Shown here in pieces: positions 24,493-33,595 of a stretch of DNA of 64,000 bases. The stretch's first letter is position 1. Each line of letters starts with the position of its first letter. The notes beneath the pieces were generated by a model. The model searched no databases and was not told the origin of the DNA. It saw nothing but the letters and a program-made list of their open reading frames with translations. The DNA is taken from assembly GCA_963775825.1 (NCBI GenBank), contig CAVZKY010000043.1, positions 257,097-321,096 of the forward strand, written 5' to 3'. The translations under genes and the position numbers were made by a program. Source of the DNA: Bog-532 sp963775825. GTDB taxonomy: Bacteria; Actinomycetota; Actinomycetes; Streptosporangiales; Streptosporangiaceae.

Positions 24493-24966
24493 TCATGGTG
24501 CGCGATCGGTGATCCGCAGGAAGTAACCGGCAGGATCGAGGATCCGGAAGTCTGTCAGGCCCCATGGCCGGTCCCGGAGATCCTCGTCCAATGGCCACCC
24601 TGCTGCTACGACCCGGTCGCGCTCAGCCGCAACGTCGTCTACCTCAAGTACCAGTTCCACGCCAACGGGCGGCCGCCGTTCCGCGGGGGCCGCAGGAAGT
24701 GGCCGCTCTGCGGGGGCCGCAGGAAGTGGCCATTCTGCGGGGGCCGCAGGAAGTGGCCGCTCCGCGGGGGCCGCAGGAAGTGACTGCTGAGCCGCCCCGA
24801 TATGGACCGCACCACGCGTCAGTGCGACGTACGCGTGCTGATCGCCGCGCTGATCTTTCGTAACGGTGAAGCCCAGAACCCGGGTGTAAAAATCAACGAT
24901 GACATCGAGATCCTGCGGAAAGATCTCAAACCGCAGCGTCATGGCCATCTCAGGATGGTCGCACAT
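24493..24966 (-). CDS. VOC-family (glyoxalase-fold) protein with repeat insertion
   Basis: 157 residues. The N-terminal VOC half is MTLRFEIFPQDLDVIVDFYT then RVLGFTVTKD; the C-terminal half is VELVLEVDDVAAERDRVVAA, LTDFRILDPAGYFLRITD. Between them, after ALTRGAVHIGAA, lie four copies of a 9-residue unit (LPAAPAERP and variants) that split the two beta-alpha-beta halves. It is encoded by a 27-bp tandem repeat, so the frame is kept. Start could be the ATG at 24966 or 24948. Substrate unknown. Confidence 0.8.
   Translation of the reverse strand: MCDHPEMAMTLRFEIFPQDLDVIVDFYTRVLGFTVTKDQRGDQHAYVALTRGAVHIGAAQQSLPAAPAERPLPAAPAEWPLPAAPAERPLPAAPAERRPPVGVELVLEVDDVAAERDRVVAAGWPLDEDLRDRPWGLTDFRILDPAGYFLRITDRAP
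24683..24790. repeat. 27-bp in-frame tandem repeat, four units
   Basis: GCGGGGGCCGCAGGAAGTG recurs at 24683, 24710, 24737 and 24764, an exact 27-bp period with a variable remainder. It encodes the LPAAPAERP linker of the VOC protein on the complementary strand. Confidence 0.95.
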
Positions 24967-25180
24967 CCATCCCCGCGCTGGCCAAGCCCCTGGCCCGACC
25001 GTCCGGCGCCTGACGGCCTCGCCGGTCCCGCTGGGTCAGTCCACGTGAAAACGACGCGCTCGTGTCGCCCAGCCGAACGCACGGTGTATCAGAACGAAAG
25101 CGGCTGCCTCCGACCAGGTGGAGATCTGCGACGATGACAGCGCCGCTGCACCTGACGTAGCGGGGCATCCGGGAGAACGC

Positions 25181-26668
25181 ATGACTGAGACGAATGAAGC
25201 CGCCCACGCGGCGCGCGCCAAGGACGAGTTCTTTTCCGCCGGAATGCACATGTTCCACATCACGGGCTTCCCGCAGTCGCCCGGTGTGCTGACAAGAAAA
25301 GCAGAAGCGCCGCCACACGCCCGGCTGGACGTCTGGCGTACCGACCCGGCCAGCAGCCAGCACATCAGCGGCCCGGACGCCGGGGGCGTCGCGTTCAGCA
25401 CCCAGGGCTTCTCCCTCATCAACAGCGGCAACCGGACCCTGCACGCCCCGAAGAGATCATGGAAGATAACCCTGGAGCACGGCACCGACCACATCGCCGG
25501 GATGACGTGCGTCAACCTCAAGTCGATGTACAACGATCCGGCGCAGATGCGGGAGGCGCTGGCCTGGCGTCTCTTCCGGCAGGCAGGCGTGCCCGCGGCG
25601 CAGCACACCTACGCGAAGCTCGCGTTCGACGCGACCTACTACGGCCTGTTTTCCGTTATCGAGCAAGTGGACAAGAGGTTCCTGAAGGATCACTTCGGCG
25701 ACAACGACCGCGGCAACCTGTACAAGGCGTACTGCGGGGACGTCGGATGCGCCACCCTGGAGCACCGCACCGGTCCCGACGGCGATGACAGCGGCCGGCA
25801 GTACTACCGGCGCGCCGACGACGACCGCACCTACCGGCTCAAGACCAACGAGGACGACCGCGACGCCAGCACCTACGATGACCTGGCCCAGTTCATCAGG
25901 ACGATCAACGGCACGAGGCTCGGCGGCGGGGCGGGGCGCTTCGACACCGATGCGTTCCGCGAGTCGGTCGACGGCATCATGAACGCCCCTGCCTTCCTCA
26001 GATGGGCCGCCGTCAACGTGCTGCTCGGCAGCTGGGACAACTACTACGCAACCCCGTCCAACTACTACCTCTACAACTCCGGGCGGCTGGGCGCCGAAAA
26101 CGACTTCATGGGCTCGCCCTATTTCACGTTCATCCCGTGGGACTACGACAACTGCCTGGGAATCGACTACTTCGGCACGAAATGGCAGTACACCGACATC
26201 CTCGACTGGCCCAGCAACACCAGGCACTACTGGCGGGAGCACGCGACGTCACGCATACCGCTGGTGCAGAACCTGCTGCGCAACCGCGACTACCGTCAGT
26301 ATTACCTCGATTTCCTTGAGTTCCTGCTCGATACTCAGTTCAACCCGGCGGCGTTCAGCGAGCAGATCGCGGCCGACTCCAGCGACGGCCTGTGGGGCCG
26401 CGTCTGCCAGGCTGCCTACCTGGAGTCAGCCACGCCGTACGGCCAGCCGTTCACCGGCCGCCAGTTCACCAACGACGAGGTCTACCTCAGCGGCTGCAAG
26501 CAGAACGAGCTCAGGCTCGGCCAGGAAAAGGCCGACGGCATCGTCCATTACGTCCGGATGCGGCGCGACAGCGCACGCCAGCGGCTGGAGCAGCTGCGGA
26601 AGGAGACGCCGCGCGGCACCGACCGGGGGAGCTTCCCGGCCATGATGGAACCGCTGCCGAAGATGTGA
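25181..26668 (+). CDS. CotH-family protein kinase-like protein
   Basis: 495 residues. CotH features in order: INSGNRTLHAPKRSWKITLE near residue 80-100, LKSMYNDPAQMREALAWRLF, YYGLFSVIEQVDKRFLKDHF, the NLYK segment, and NVLLGSWDNYYATPSNYYLY with FIPWDYDNCLGIDYFG, the metal-binding and catalytic Asp region. CotH proteins are atypical kinases known from Bacillus spore coats. The spore role is not assumed here. No signal peptide is seen. ATG 25181 is preferred (GGGAGA upstream); the frame is open to 25118. First of two adjacent plus-strand genes. Confidence 0.9.
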   Translation: MTETNEAAHAARAKDEFFSAGMHMFHITGFPQSPGVLTRKAEAPPHARLDVWRTDPASSQHISGPDAGGVAFSTQGFSLINSGNRTLHAPKRSWKITLEHGTDHIAGMTCVNLKSMYNDPAQMREALAWRLFRQAGVPAAQHTYAKLAFDATYYGLFSVIEQVDKRFLKDHFGDNDRGNLYKAYCGDVGCATLEHRTGPDGDDSGRQYYRRADDDRTYRLKTNEDDRDASTYDDLAQFIRTINGTRLGGGAGRFDTDAFRESVDGIMNAPAFLRWAAVNVLLGSWDNYYATPSNYYLYNSGRLGAENDFMGSPYFTFIPWDYDNCLGIDYFGTKWQYTDILDWPSNTRHYWREHATSRIPLVQNLLRNRDYRQYYLDFLEFLLDTQFNPAAFSEQIAADSSDGLWGRVCQAAYLESATPYGQPFTGRQFTNDEVYLSGCKQNELRLGQEKADGIVHYVRMRRDSARQRLEQLRKETPRGTDRGSFPAMMEPLPKM

Positions 26669-26693
26669 CCGGACCAAGCCAGGAGGCACGGCC

Positions 26694-27593
26694 GTGGCCG
26701 ACACGCATACAGCGCTGCAGCAGCTCGAGCTGGTGCGGGAAGCGAAGGTCTTCGACATCCTCGAGGGCTCGCTCGATCCGAGGCTGGAAGCCAGCGGCGT
26801 GCTCGCCAAGGACGGGCTGTTCTACGTCATCTTCGACAACCTGCCGCACATCGCCTGCATCGGGCCCGACCTGGCCCGGGCAGCGGCCAGGGACAATCAC
26901 ATGATCATGCAGGAGAGGGGCCACCGCCGCGGCTTCGAGGACATCGCGTGCGACCCGTGGTCTGGCCGCTTCTACATGCTCATCGAATCGCTGCGCCGCG
27001 GCCGCGCGACGTTCATGGCCGCGGTGCAGGAGTACGACGCCGACTTCCGCTATACCGGCAGCGCCTGGCTCGACTTCCCGCTTGACCGGCCGAACAAGGG
27101 CCTGGAGGGCCTGACGTGCGTGCAACGCGAGGGGCAGACGTACCTGCTCGGGCTGTGTGAGGGCAACAGGTGCAAGGGCGGCGCGGAGGGCCGTGTTCCC
27201 GGGGGCGGGCGGATTCACGTGTTCCAGCGCAGCCGCCGCAACTGGGATCGGGTGGCCAAGATCCGGCTGCCGGAAACCGTGCTGTTCCAGGACTACAGCG
27301 GCCTCGCCGTGTCCGGCGACCGGATCGCGGTCGTATCTCAGACATCCTCGGCGCTGTGGCTCGGCCAGCTGGCGCCGGACGGCTGGCAGGTCACCGACCC
27401 GGGCACCACCTACGCGCTCCCCACCGACGCGGACGGCAACGTCGTCTACGGGACGGCCGAGGGAGTGTCCTGGATAGCACCGGACCGGGTCGTCATGGTC
27501 TCCGACAAGGCCAAGCCGGAGCAGGACCCCAGGTGCCAGGCCAAGGACCAGTCAATCCACATCTTCCGTATTCCCGTCCCGGCAGGCCCCTGA
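26694..27593 (+). CDS. Beta-propeller protein, SdiA-regulated / esterase-like
   Basis: 299 residues (GTG at 26694 behind AGGAGG). Repeating blade-like units, for example RGFEDIACDPWSGRFYMLIE, KGLEGLTCVQREGQTYLLGL, and YSGLAVSGDRIAVVSQTSSA LWLG, match SdiA-regulated / phytase-like propellers. The gene begins 26 bp after the CotH gene and is almost certainly in its operon. Five to six blades can be guessed. No signal peptide. Function unknown; it may bind the CotH product or a phosphorylated ligand. Confidence 0.8.
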   Translation: MADTHTALQQLELVREAKVFDILEGSLDPRLEASGVLAKDGLFYVIFDNLPHIACIGPDLARAAARDNHMIMQERGHRRGFEDIACDPWSGRFYMLIESLRRGRATFMAAVQEYDADFRYTGSAWLDFPLDRPNKGLEGLTCVQREGQTYLLGLCEGNRCKGGAEGRVPGGGRIHVFQRSRRNWDRVAKIRLPETVLFQDYSGLAVSGDRIAVVSQTSSALWLGQLAPDGWQVTDPGTTYALPTDADGNVVYGTAEGVSWIAPDRVVMVSDKAKPEQDPRCQAKDQSIHIFRIPVPAGP

Positions 27594-27640
27594 GCCGGAA
27601 GACCGGCCGGCCGCTACCTGCTCCCGGCGAGACCCGGCCG

Positions 27641-28726
27641 CTACCTGCTCCCGTCGAGGCACTGAGATATGAGCAGCGCATTTTCACTCAGCACCGAGAG
27701 CCAGTAGTTCATCCGCTCGGCGTTGGTGACGTCCCGCCAGCGGCCAAACAGCCGCGCGGCGTCCGCGAGCGGCAGCCGGCCTTCCACCTGGTGGATCTCA
27801 AGCGTGAAGGACACGGCCTCCGGGCGGCACGCCCCGGTAGCTGCCGACACGATGGCCGCCAGGCCGGCTGGCCCGTACATCATGCTCAGTGACCGCCGCC
27901 CCTGATAGCTGAACGGGACCGGCAGCCGCGTCAGGAAGGTGAAATGGTCCGGGAGGCCCGGGATGAGCGGATGCCCGTCGTGCAGGTGGAAATGCACGTG
28001 CTTGCCCACCGAGCCGACCGAGCGGATGACGTCGAGCACGTCCTGCACAGCGCCTCCCACCGCCTCCTGGACATCCGCGGCCAGATCAGGAAGCCGGCCA
28101 TCCTCCGGGCTGAGGCTCCGCAGGCTCAGGCCAGGATGGCTGCGCCCGAACCTGGCCGATGCCTGCCGATTGCCGAGGTGGCCGACGTCAATGCAGCAAC
28201 TGACCCGTTCAGCGTCGCGGAGCCGCTCCGCCACCTCGACGAACCAGCCGGGCTCAAGGCCCGCGGCGTACTCGAGGAAAACGAGGGGGCCATCCGGCCG
28301 CTCGCTCAGCCGCGCGTCGAGCTCGCGCAGCCCGCTGAGCAGGCGGTCTGTCTGCTCCCCCATCTCATGTTTGTCATGGACGACAAGACCGGCGATGCGG
28401 CCGGCAAATCGGTCGGCGAACTCCCCAACCACGGCGCGGCTGGGCTTGTTCAGCACATTCACGCCGCGGTTCAGGTGGACCACAGGCAAATACGGGTGCG
28501 GGGGCACGAACCTCAGCAGATGCTCAAGCTCCGCTGGCGTGTCGGCATAGACCTCGGCGGCCACGCCCATCTGGGCGAAACGGAGCCCCGCCAGCTCGAG
28601 CAGCGCATCGTCCCCCGCGACCCGGCGCTGGAACAGGGCACGAACCGGCCAGAGCACCTCCCGGTCCCCCGCACCCGGCTCACCAGGACCCCGACCAGAT
28701 GGGCGGGCACGATCCATGATCTTCAC
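27641..28726 (-). CDS. Sugar-isomerase-like TIM-barrel protein
   Basis: 361 residues with the xylose-isomerase-like / AP-endonuclease-2 barrel pattern: LPVVHLNRGVNVLN, GPLVFLEYAAGLEPGWFVEV (acidic metal ligand), VSCCIDVGHLGNRQ, KHVHFHLHDGHPLIPGLPDH, and VSFTLEIHQVEGRL. His and acidic ligands typical of the family are retained, so a metal-dependent isomerase or lyase is plausible. It converges on the CotH-propeller pair with only 47 bp between stops. The start may be GTG 28726 or ATG 28717. Confidence 0.75.
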   Translation of the reverse strand: MKIMDRARPSGRGPGEPGAGDREVLWPVRALFQRRVAGDDALLELAGLRFAQMGVAAEVYADTPAELEHLLRFVPPHPYLPVVHLNRGVNVLNKPSRAVVGEFADRFAGRIAGLVVHDKHEMGEQTDRLLSGLRELDARLSERPDGPLVFLEYAAGLEPGWFVEVAERLRDAERVSCCIDVGHLGNRQASARFGRSHPGLSLRSLSPEDGRLPDLAADVQEAVGGAVQDVLDVIRSVGSVGKHVHFHLHDGHPLIPGLPDHFTFLTRLPVPFSYQGRRSLSMMYGPAGLAAIVSAATGACRPEAVSFTLEIHQVEGRLPLADAARLFGRWRDVTNAERMNYWLSVLSENALLISQCLDGSR

Positions 28727-29049
28727 CCCACAGTGCCGTAGCTGCTCCTATCCTCCACCATTCGTTCGTCTGCCCGGCCTGGCTCGCATGCCACCTGTCA
28801 GCCGCAAAGCGGGCTCGGGCCAGGGTTCTCAGCTGTCCCACAAAACCCCACAGGACCGTCAAAGTTCCCCACAAGAATCCCGCGGATAAAACGGCTCTCT
28901 GCGGCACACGGTGGCACGGCTGCTAAGTGGCCCGGCGGGCGTGGCCCGGATAGTTTGTCGGCGTTGTCCGCGCTTGATGGACAAGCCGCGTGTCGTCGGG
29001 ATGCGGCATGCCTGCAGCGTGCGATGATGCATAAGAGGAGGTGGCCGCC
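28727..29049. other. Divergent promoter region
   Basis: About 320 bp between the barrel gene and the antitoxin-like gene. No gene is supported; it must hold both promoters. AAGAGGAG just before 29041 is the ribosome binding site of the next gene. Confidence 0.5.
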
Positions 29050-29712
29050 GTGAGCGACCCGAGGTTTGACGTGGGGCTGCTCGACATATCGGACGCGGCG
29101 CGGTTCCTGGGCATCGGCCGTGGCAGGTTCCACCGCTGGGCTTACGGTTATGCCCTCGGTGCTCCGCTACTTGATGTTGTGCCTGCGGCACCAGGGCGGG
29201 CGCAGGTGACTTTTATCGCGATGGCTGAGGCGCATGTGCTGGAGGCGCTGAGCACGGCCGGCGTGCGCCCGGCCCGGGTCCGGCCGGCGCTGAACAGGCT
29301 CGCGGCCGAGTTCGGTCGCGACTACGTGCTGGCCTCCCGTAACCTCGCGACAGACGGTATCGACGTCCTGTGGGACTTCTCCCGCACCAGCGAGGGAGAA
29401 GGCCTGATGGAGGGGCACACCGGCCAGATGGTAATGCGCGAGATCGTCGAGGACTACCTCACTTACGTGACATGGGCCGACGACGGTTACCCGAGCATGC
29501 TGCAGCTGAGGAACTGCCAGCCGTCGAAGGTCGTCATGGACCCCTACCGTGCCTTCGGGCAGCCGATCTTCGCCGGGAGCCGTGCCCGGGTGCGCGATAT
29601 AGCGGGCATGCTGAAGGCTGGCGAGGACCCTCAGGTGGTGGCCTATGAGCACGGAGTCAGCATCGAGGAAGTCCGGACCGCCGCCCGCGTCCTCCTTGGC
29701 CACGCCGCCTGA
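29050..29712 (+). CDS. DUF433 antitoxin (VapB45-like)
   Basis: 220 residues. N-terminal MerR-like HTH (LLDISDAARFLGIGRGRFHR), middle region FIAMAEAHVLEALSTAGVRP, then FGRDYVLASRNLATDGIDVL, and a C-terminal DUF433 domain (KVVMDPYRAFGQPIFAGSRA, VRDIAGMLKAGEDPQVVAYE, then a recognition helix). This is the long antitoxin architecture paired with VapC45-type PIN toxins. The GTG at 29050 is chosen since AGGAGG is 8 nt upstream; the GTG at 29041 overlaps that site. Overlaps the toxin remnant. Confidence 0.88.
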   Translation: MSDPRFDVGLLDISDAARFLGIGRGRFHRWAYGYALGAPLLDVVPAAPGRAQVTFIAMAEAHVLEALSTAGVRPARVRPALNRLAAEFGRDYVLASRNLATDGIDVLWDFSRTSEGEGLMEGHTGQMVMREIVEDYLTYVTWADDGYPSMLQLRNCQPSKVVMDPYRAFGQPIFAGSRARVRDIAGMLKAGEDPQVVAYEHGVSIEEVRTAARVLLGHAA

Positions 29713-30121
29713 GTTCTACGCCGACGAGAACACCGTCACCCGGTCAGTGCGTAACCTGCTTACCGGGCTCGGCTACATCCTCCACACCCCCGCCGAGCTT
29801 TACGGCAGCCGGGAAGCTGCCTTGGGGGCCCCGGGATGAGGACTGGCTTGCCAAGGTGGCCGCCACCGGTGGACCGTCCTCGGCCGCGACCTGAAAATCT
29901 ACGAGCGGCCGTCGGAGCTCGCGGCCTACCGGGCATCCAGGCTCCAGGTCTTCCTACTCCCCGGCGAAGCACGAGCAGCCGAGCTCGTGGAACTCGTGGA
30001 GGTGAACCTGGCACAGATCTGCGCCATCGCATCGACACGGCAGCCAGGAACATGGCGTCTTACCCGCAAAGGGCCGCAGCCCCTCGAGATCACCAAGAAG
30101 ACCCGGAAGACCGGGCAGTGA
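29645..30121 (+). pseudogene. VapC45-like PIN toxin, two frameshifts
   Basis: Starts within the antitoxin gene (ATG 29645, or TTG 29696 reading MATPPEFYADENTVTRSVRN). The signature FYADENTVTRSVRNLLTGLG with the first acidic residues is intact. Coding then shifts near 29835 (to DEDWLAKVAAT) and again near 29870 (to WTVLGRDLKIYERPSELAAY, LQVFLLPGEARAAELVELVE and a basic C-terminus RLTRKGPQPLEITKKTRKTG), ending at 30121. Both breaks are in G/C-rich runs. If real, an orphan antitoxin has been left behind. Confidence 0.75.
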
Positions 30122-30217
30122 ATAGCTAGGCAGCCCGCGCCTGACCGGTGAGCTCTGGCGTGATCACGGGCAGCGCGCTGCAGGCGTTCCGCGCGCGTTC
30201 GTCGTTCGCGGGAATCA

Positions 30218-30445
30218 TCATCCTTGCGGGTACGGCTCGGCAGCCGGGTCGATGATAAGCCGGAGGCAGTCGCGGAACAGGTCGTCCACGGTGCGTCCCG
30301 GCTGGAAGTACTCGGTGATCGAAGCGATCAGCGCGGGGTGCCGCTCGGCGAAGGAGGCGAGGTCCAACCCATCGGGCGAGTCCTGTTCCGGGCGGGCAGA
30401 CTGCTCTTCGAGGACGTGCCCTATGGTGAAAGCGCGCAGCGCTGT
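30218..30445 (-). pseudogene. TetR regulator C-terminal domain remnant
   Basis: The complementary strand reads RAFTIGHVLEEQSARPEQ, then DLASFAERHPALIASITEYF and RTVDDLFRDCLRLIID before a stop. This is the Tet-repressor class C-terminal domain (GxVLEEQ). The DNA-binding half is missing. Confidence 0.65.
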
Positions 30446-30454
30446 TGCGCGAGC

Positions 30455-30560
30455 CTAGGCCGTCAGCTCGTCCAGGAACTTCCCGGCCACCGCGATGTAG
30501 GCGTCGACGTCGGCCGAGCTGGCCGCATAGGACACCGACGGGCCGGCCGCCGCGATGGCA
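30455..30560 (-). pseudogene. Class III aminotransferase C-terminal remnant
   Basis: GIWDAIAAAGPSVSYAASSA then DVDAYIAVAGKFLDELTA and a stop resembles the last helix-strand region of class III aminotransferases / aminomutases. The frame is lost above about 30560. Low certainty because the match is short. Confidence 0.35.
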
Positions 30561-30779
30561 TCCCAGATGCCATGGTTGGGGGCGTCCTGCTGGCGAACGC
30601 CACCGACTCCCGCTTCTTGATCTCCCTGGCGCGCGCCACCATGGCCGGATCGGCGACCGGGCCAGACCCCGCACCGGAGGCAACGCCGGAGGCCCTGCCG
30701 CTCGCATCCGACCCGGAAGTCACCCGACGGTGCTACCCGGAAGCGGGCGCAGCTAAGCCTGCCAAGCTGGCCGGGTAGC

Positions 30780-31073
30780 TGGCGCCAGTGCCACGCACGT
30801 CAGGGCGGGGACGGGTCTGGAACACTAACCCGAAGTCACGTCTTCGGCATCACGCCGAACCTCCAATCGACGAACTCACTCATAACGTGCGACATCTTGT
30901 CGCACCGCCCGCTTCTGCCGAATAGCGAAAGTTGCGCGGCCGTATAGTTATGCGCGCTTGAAGCGCGTTACACGCCGCACGGGCCTTCCTGGTTCTGAGG
31001 TTCGGGTGGGCCTCGTCGGGGAGATCCCCCGGAAGTGGGCGTGGCAGCTCATGGCGGACCGGGCCGCTGTCGG
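30780..31073. other. Intergenic stretch with two small dyads
   Basis: No gene seen. It contains the perfect hairpin GTGCGACA-TCT-TGTCGCAC (30887-30905) and CGCGCTT-G-AAGCGCG (30953-30967). These may be terminators or binding sites. Confidence 0.5.
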
Positions 31074-31382
31074 TCACTCGGCGAGGTTGACCGCGGACGG
31101 GGCGGGGCGCCCGCGCCTGGCGCGCAGCCAGGAGCCGAGCGTGACCAGGCCGAGGCCGGCGGCGAAGATGAGCAGGTTGACGAGGCCGTAGGACCAGTCC
31201 ACCGCGGCCGGGTTCTTGACGAAAGCCGAATAGTCACCGCCATTCCATTCCTTGAGCAGCGTAGTGCTCTGGAAGGTGAACACGAACGAGTGCAGGGCCA
31301 CGTAGGCCAGGTAGGCCGCCATCCGGTTGCGGATGAGGTAGCCGATGGGGAGCGGGGCGAGCAGCATGATGATCAGTTCCAC
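31074..31382 (-). CDS. Small membrane protein, 102 residues
   Basis: Three hydrophobic stretches: LIIMLLAPLPIGYLIRNRMA, AYLAYVALHSFVFTFQSTTL and YGLVNLLIFAAGLGLVTLGS, with a basic, Pro-rich C-terminus. GTG start at 31382 with AAAGG upstream. Family not recognised. It lies 114 bp downstream of the LLM oxidoreductase on the same strand. Confidence 0.65.
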   Translation of the reverse strand: MELIIMLLAPLPIGYLIRNRMAAYLAYVALHSFVFTFQSTTLLKEWNGGDYSAFVKNPAAVDWSYGLVNLLIFAAGLGLVTLGSWLRARRGRPAPSAVNLAE

Positions 31383-31496
31383 GGTGGTGCCTTTCTGCGT
31401 GCGGGGTAGCGGGTCTTCTGTTGCCGCCCGCGTGGCCTGCCCGGGCGGCCCGGCACATCGCGTCCAGCGCTGGATTGCCGCCTCTGCCAGCGGCTA

Positions 31497-32465
31497 TCAG
31501 CTGCCGGTGGCCGGCATCAGCGGGGTGAGCGCCTTAGCGGCCAGGGCAATGGACTCCGGCCTGGTGCCGCCCGCCAGTTCCACGACAAGGTGATCGATGC
31601 CGGCGTCGAGGAAGGGCCGGATCATCCCGGCGATCTCGGCGGGTTCGCCGACGAACGCCCCCGCCTCGGCCGCCGGCTCGCGCAGCGCGAACGCCGGGGC
31701 CCACCGATCCCATGCCGCCCGGGCCTGCTCGCGTGTTTCAGCCACCGCCATCGTGGCCTTGTAGGTCACGGTGATCTGCGCGGGGTCACGGCCGACGGTC
31801 ACGCAGTGCTGGCGCAGGACGTCGAGCTTGTGCGGGATGCGGGCGAGGCTGTCTCCGGATGGGAGCGACAGATTGATCATGTCGGCGTGTTTGGCCGCGA
31901 TCCGGAGCAGGCGCTGCTCGCCGCTGCCGGCCACGAGCACCGGGATGCCGCCGGGCCGCAGTGGCCGGGGCCAGTTCGGCGGGGCGCCGCCGGCGGGCCT
32001 GGCACCGATCATGGGCCGGATGACCTCCAGCGCGTGGTCGAGCATCTCCATCCGGGCGCGAACCGGCGGGAAGGCGTAGCCGTAGGACTCGGCTTCGGCC
32101 TGGGTGCGCGGGTGCCCGGCGCCGATCCCGAGGATGGCGCGGCCGCCGGACAGCACGTCCAGCGTGGTGATCATCTTGGCCAGCAGCGCCGGATTCCGGT
32201 ACACCACCGAGGCGGCGAGCAGGCCCAGGTCAAGCCGCTGGGTGCAGGCCGCGACGGCGGCCAGGACCAGATGCGATTCCGGCACCGGGCCCGCCGGGCC
32301 CGCCGGGCCCGCGGGGCCGGGGTTGTGGAGGTGGTCGGTGAGCCACAGCGTGCTGAACACGCCCGAGCTCTCCGCCGCCGCGGCGGCGTCTTGCGTATAC
32401 GCGGCGATCGAGCCGCCCGCGTCCGGCTCTGGGTAACTGGTCAGGTGCAATCCGAAGGTTGTCAT
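31497..32465 (-). CDS. LLM-class F420-dependent oxidoreductase
   Basis: 322 residues with the luciferase-like barrel: TLWLTDHLHNPG near the N-terminus, ACTQRLDLGLLAASVVYRNP, ALLAKMITTLDVLSGGRAIL, GIGAGHPRTQAEAESYGYAF and IPVLVAGSGEQRLLRIAAKH, which together are typical of actinobacterial F420-binding members. The flavin-or-F420 choice is inferred from family. A GPAGPAGPAGP tract lies in an early loop. Start is the ATG at 32465 (MTTFGLHLTSYPEP); the frame is open further to 32501. Divergent from a LuxR regulator. Confidence 0.92.
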   Translation of the reverse strand: MTTFGLHLTSYPEPDAGGSIAAYTQDAAAAAESSGVFSTLWLTDHLHNPGPAGPAGPAGPVPESHLVLAAVAACTQRLDLGLLAASVVYRNPALLAKMITTLDVLSGGRAILGIGAGHPRTQAEAESYGYAFPPVRARMEMLDHALEVIRPMIGARPAGGAPPNWPRPLRPGGIPVLVAGSGEQRLLRIAAKHADMINLSLPSGDSLARIPHKLDVLRQHCVTVGRDPAQITVTYKATMAVAETREQARAAWDRWAPAFALREPAAEAGAFVGEPAEIAGMIRPFLDAGIDHLVVELAGGTRPESIALAAKALTPLMPATGS

Positions 32466-32551
32466 GGTCCCAGGCTGCGCCCGGCACGCGGCGGTCACCA
32501 TGCCAGTTTCCTGGGGTGTTATCCCGACCCCCGGTTCCGTAGCGTGGGATT

Positions 32552-33595
32552 ATGCCGCCCGAACTCCTCCAGCGCCGGGCCGACGCGCTCATCGAGCGCT
32601 GCTACGCCGGCCTGGACGCCGCCACGCTCCGCCGCGAGGTCGCCGCCCGCCTGAAGGCGGTAGCCGGGGTCGATGCCGCTTTCATCGCCACCGTGGACCC
32701 GGCGACGCTGCTGTTCACCTCGGCGATCAGCGAGGAACCGCTTATCGAGGCGGCGCCTGCCTTCCTGGCCAACGAGCTCGGCGGGCGTGACGTCAACCGG
32801 TTCACCGACCTGGCCGCCGCATCGCACCCGCTCCGGACGCTTGATCAGGCCACCCGCGGCGACCGGGACAGCAGTGCCCGGCATGCGGCCATCATGCGGC
32901 CGCTCGGCCTCGGCGACGAACTGCGGGTAGCGCTGCGGACCCGGCAGGCGTGCTGGGGAGTGATGTGCCTGCACCGGCAGGCCGGGGCCACCGGATTCTC
33001 CCCGCGCGACCGCGACATCGTCACCAGGATCGCCCCGCACGTGGCCGAGGGCCTCCGCCGGGCCGTGCTGGCCGGGCAAGCCCAGGATCCCCACCCGGCG
33101 CTGGGGCACGGGGTGGTCATCCTCGACGCATCCGGCTCGGTCACCTCCCTGAACGACGCCGCCGAGCGCTGGCTGGCGCAGATCCCCGAAAGCGACTGGC
33201 CAAGCTCATGCCAGCTGCCGCTGCCCCTGCTCGCCGCGGCCGGCCACGCCGGGGAGCACCCGCCGCCCGCCGTGCGGCTGCGCACCGTCCGCGGGGACTG
33301 GCTGTCCGTCCACGCCTCACCGCTGCACGGCGGCGGCCAGCAGTCCACCGTCCTGATCCTCGAGGAGCCCGGGCCCGGCGAACTGACGTCCCTTATCCTG
33401 GCCAGCCACGGCGTGACCGGCGCCCAGGCCCGGGTGGTCGCGCTAGTACTGCGGGGATACTCCACCAAGCAGATCGCCGGCCAGCTGGCCATCAGCCAGT
33501 ACACCATCCAGGAGCACCTGCGAGCGGTCTTCGACAAACTCGGCGTCCGCAGCCGCCAGGAACTAGCCGCCGCCCTCATGCGGCCCAGCCGCTAA
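32552..33595 (+). CDS. GAF-domain LuxR-family regulator
   Basis: 347 residues. A GAF-like sensor (about 35-170: VAGVDAAFIATVDPATLLFT and ACWGVMCLHRQAGATGFSPR), a PAS-like middle part (GHGVVILDASGSVTSLNDAA) and a C-terminal LuxR HTH (GVTGAQARVVALVLRGYSTK, QIAGQLAISQYTIQEHLRAV, FDKLGVRSRQEL). A TAGCGT -10 lies 6 nt before the ATG. Probably controls the divergent LLM oxidoreductase. Confidence 0.9.
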   Translation: MPPELLQRRADALIERCYAGLDAATLRREVAARLKAVAGVDAAFIATVDPATLLFTSAISEEPLIEAAPAFLANELGGRDVNRFTDLAAASHPLRTLDQATRGDRDSSARHAAIMRPLGLGDELRVALRTRQACWGVMCLHRQAGATGFSPRDRDIVTRIAPHVAEGLRRAVLAGQAQDPHPALGHGVVILDASGSVTSLNDAAERWLAQIPESDWPSSCQLPLPLLAAAGHAGEHPPPAVRLRTVRGDWLSVHASPLHGGGQQSTVLILEEPGPGELTSLILASHGVTGAQARVVALVLRGYSTKQIAGQLAISQYTIQEHLRAVFDKLGVRSRQELAAALMRPSR

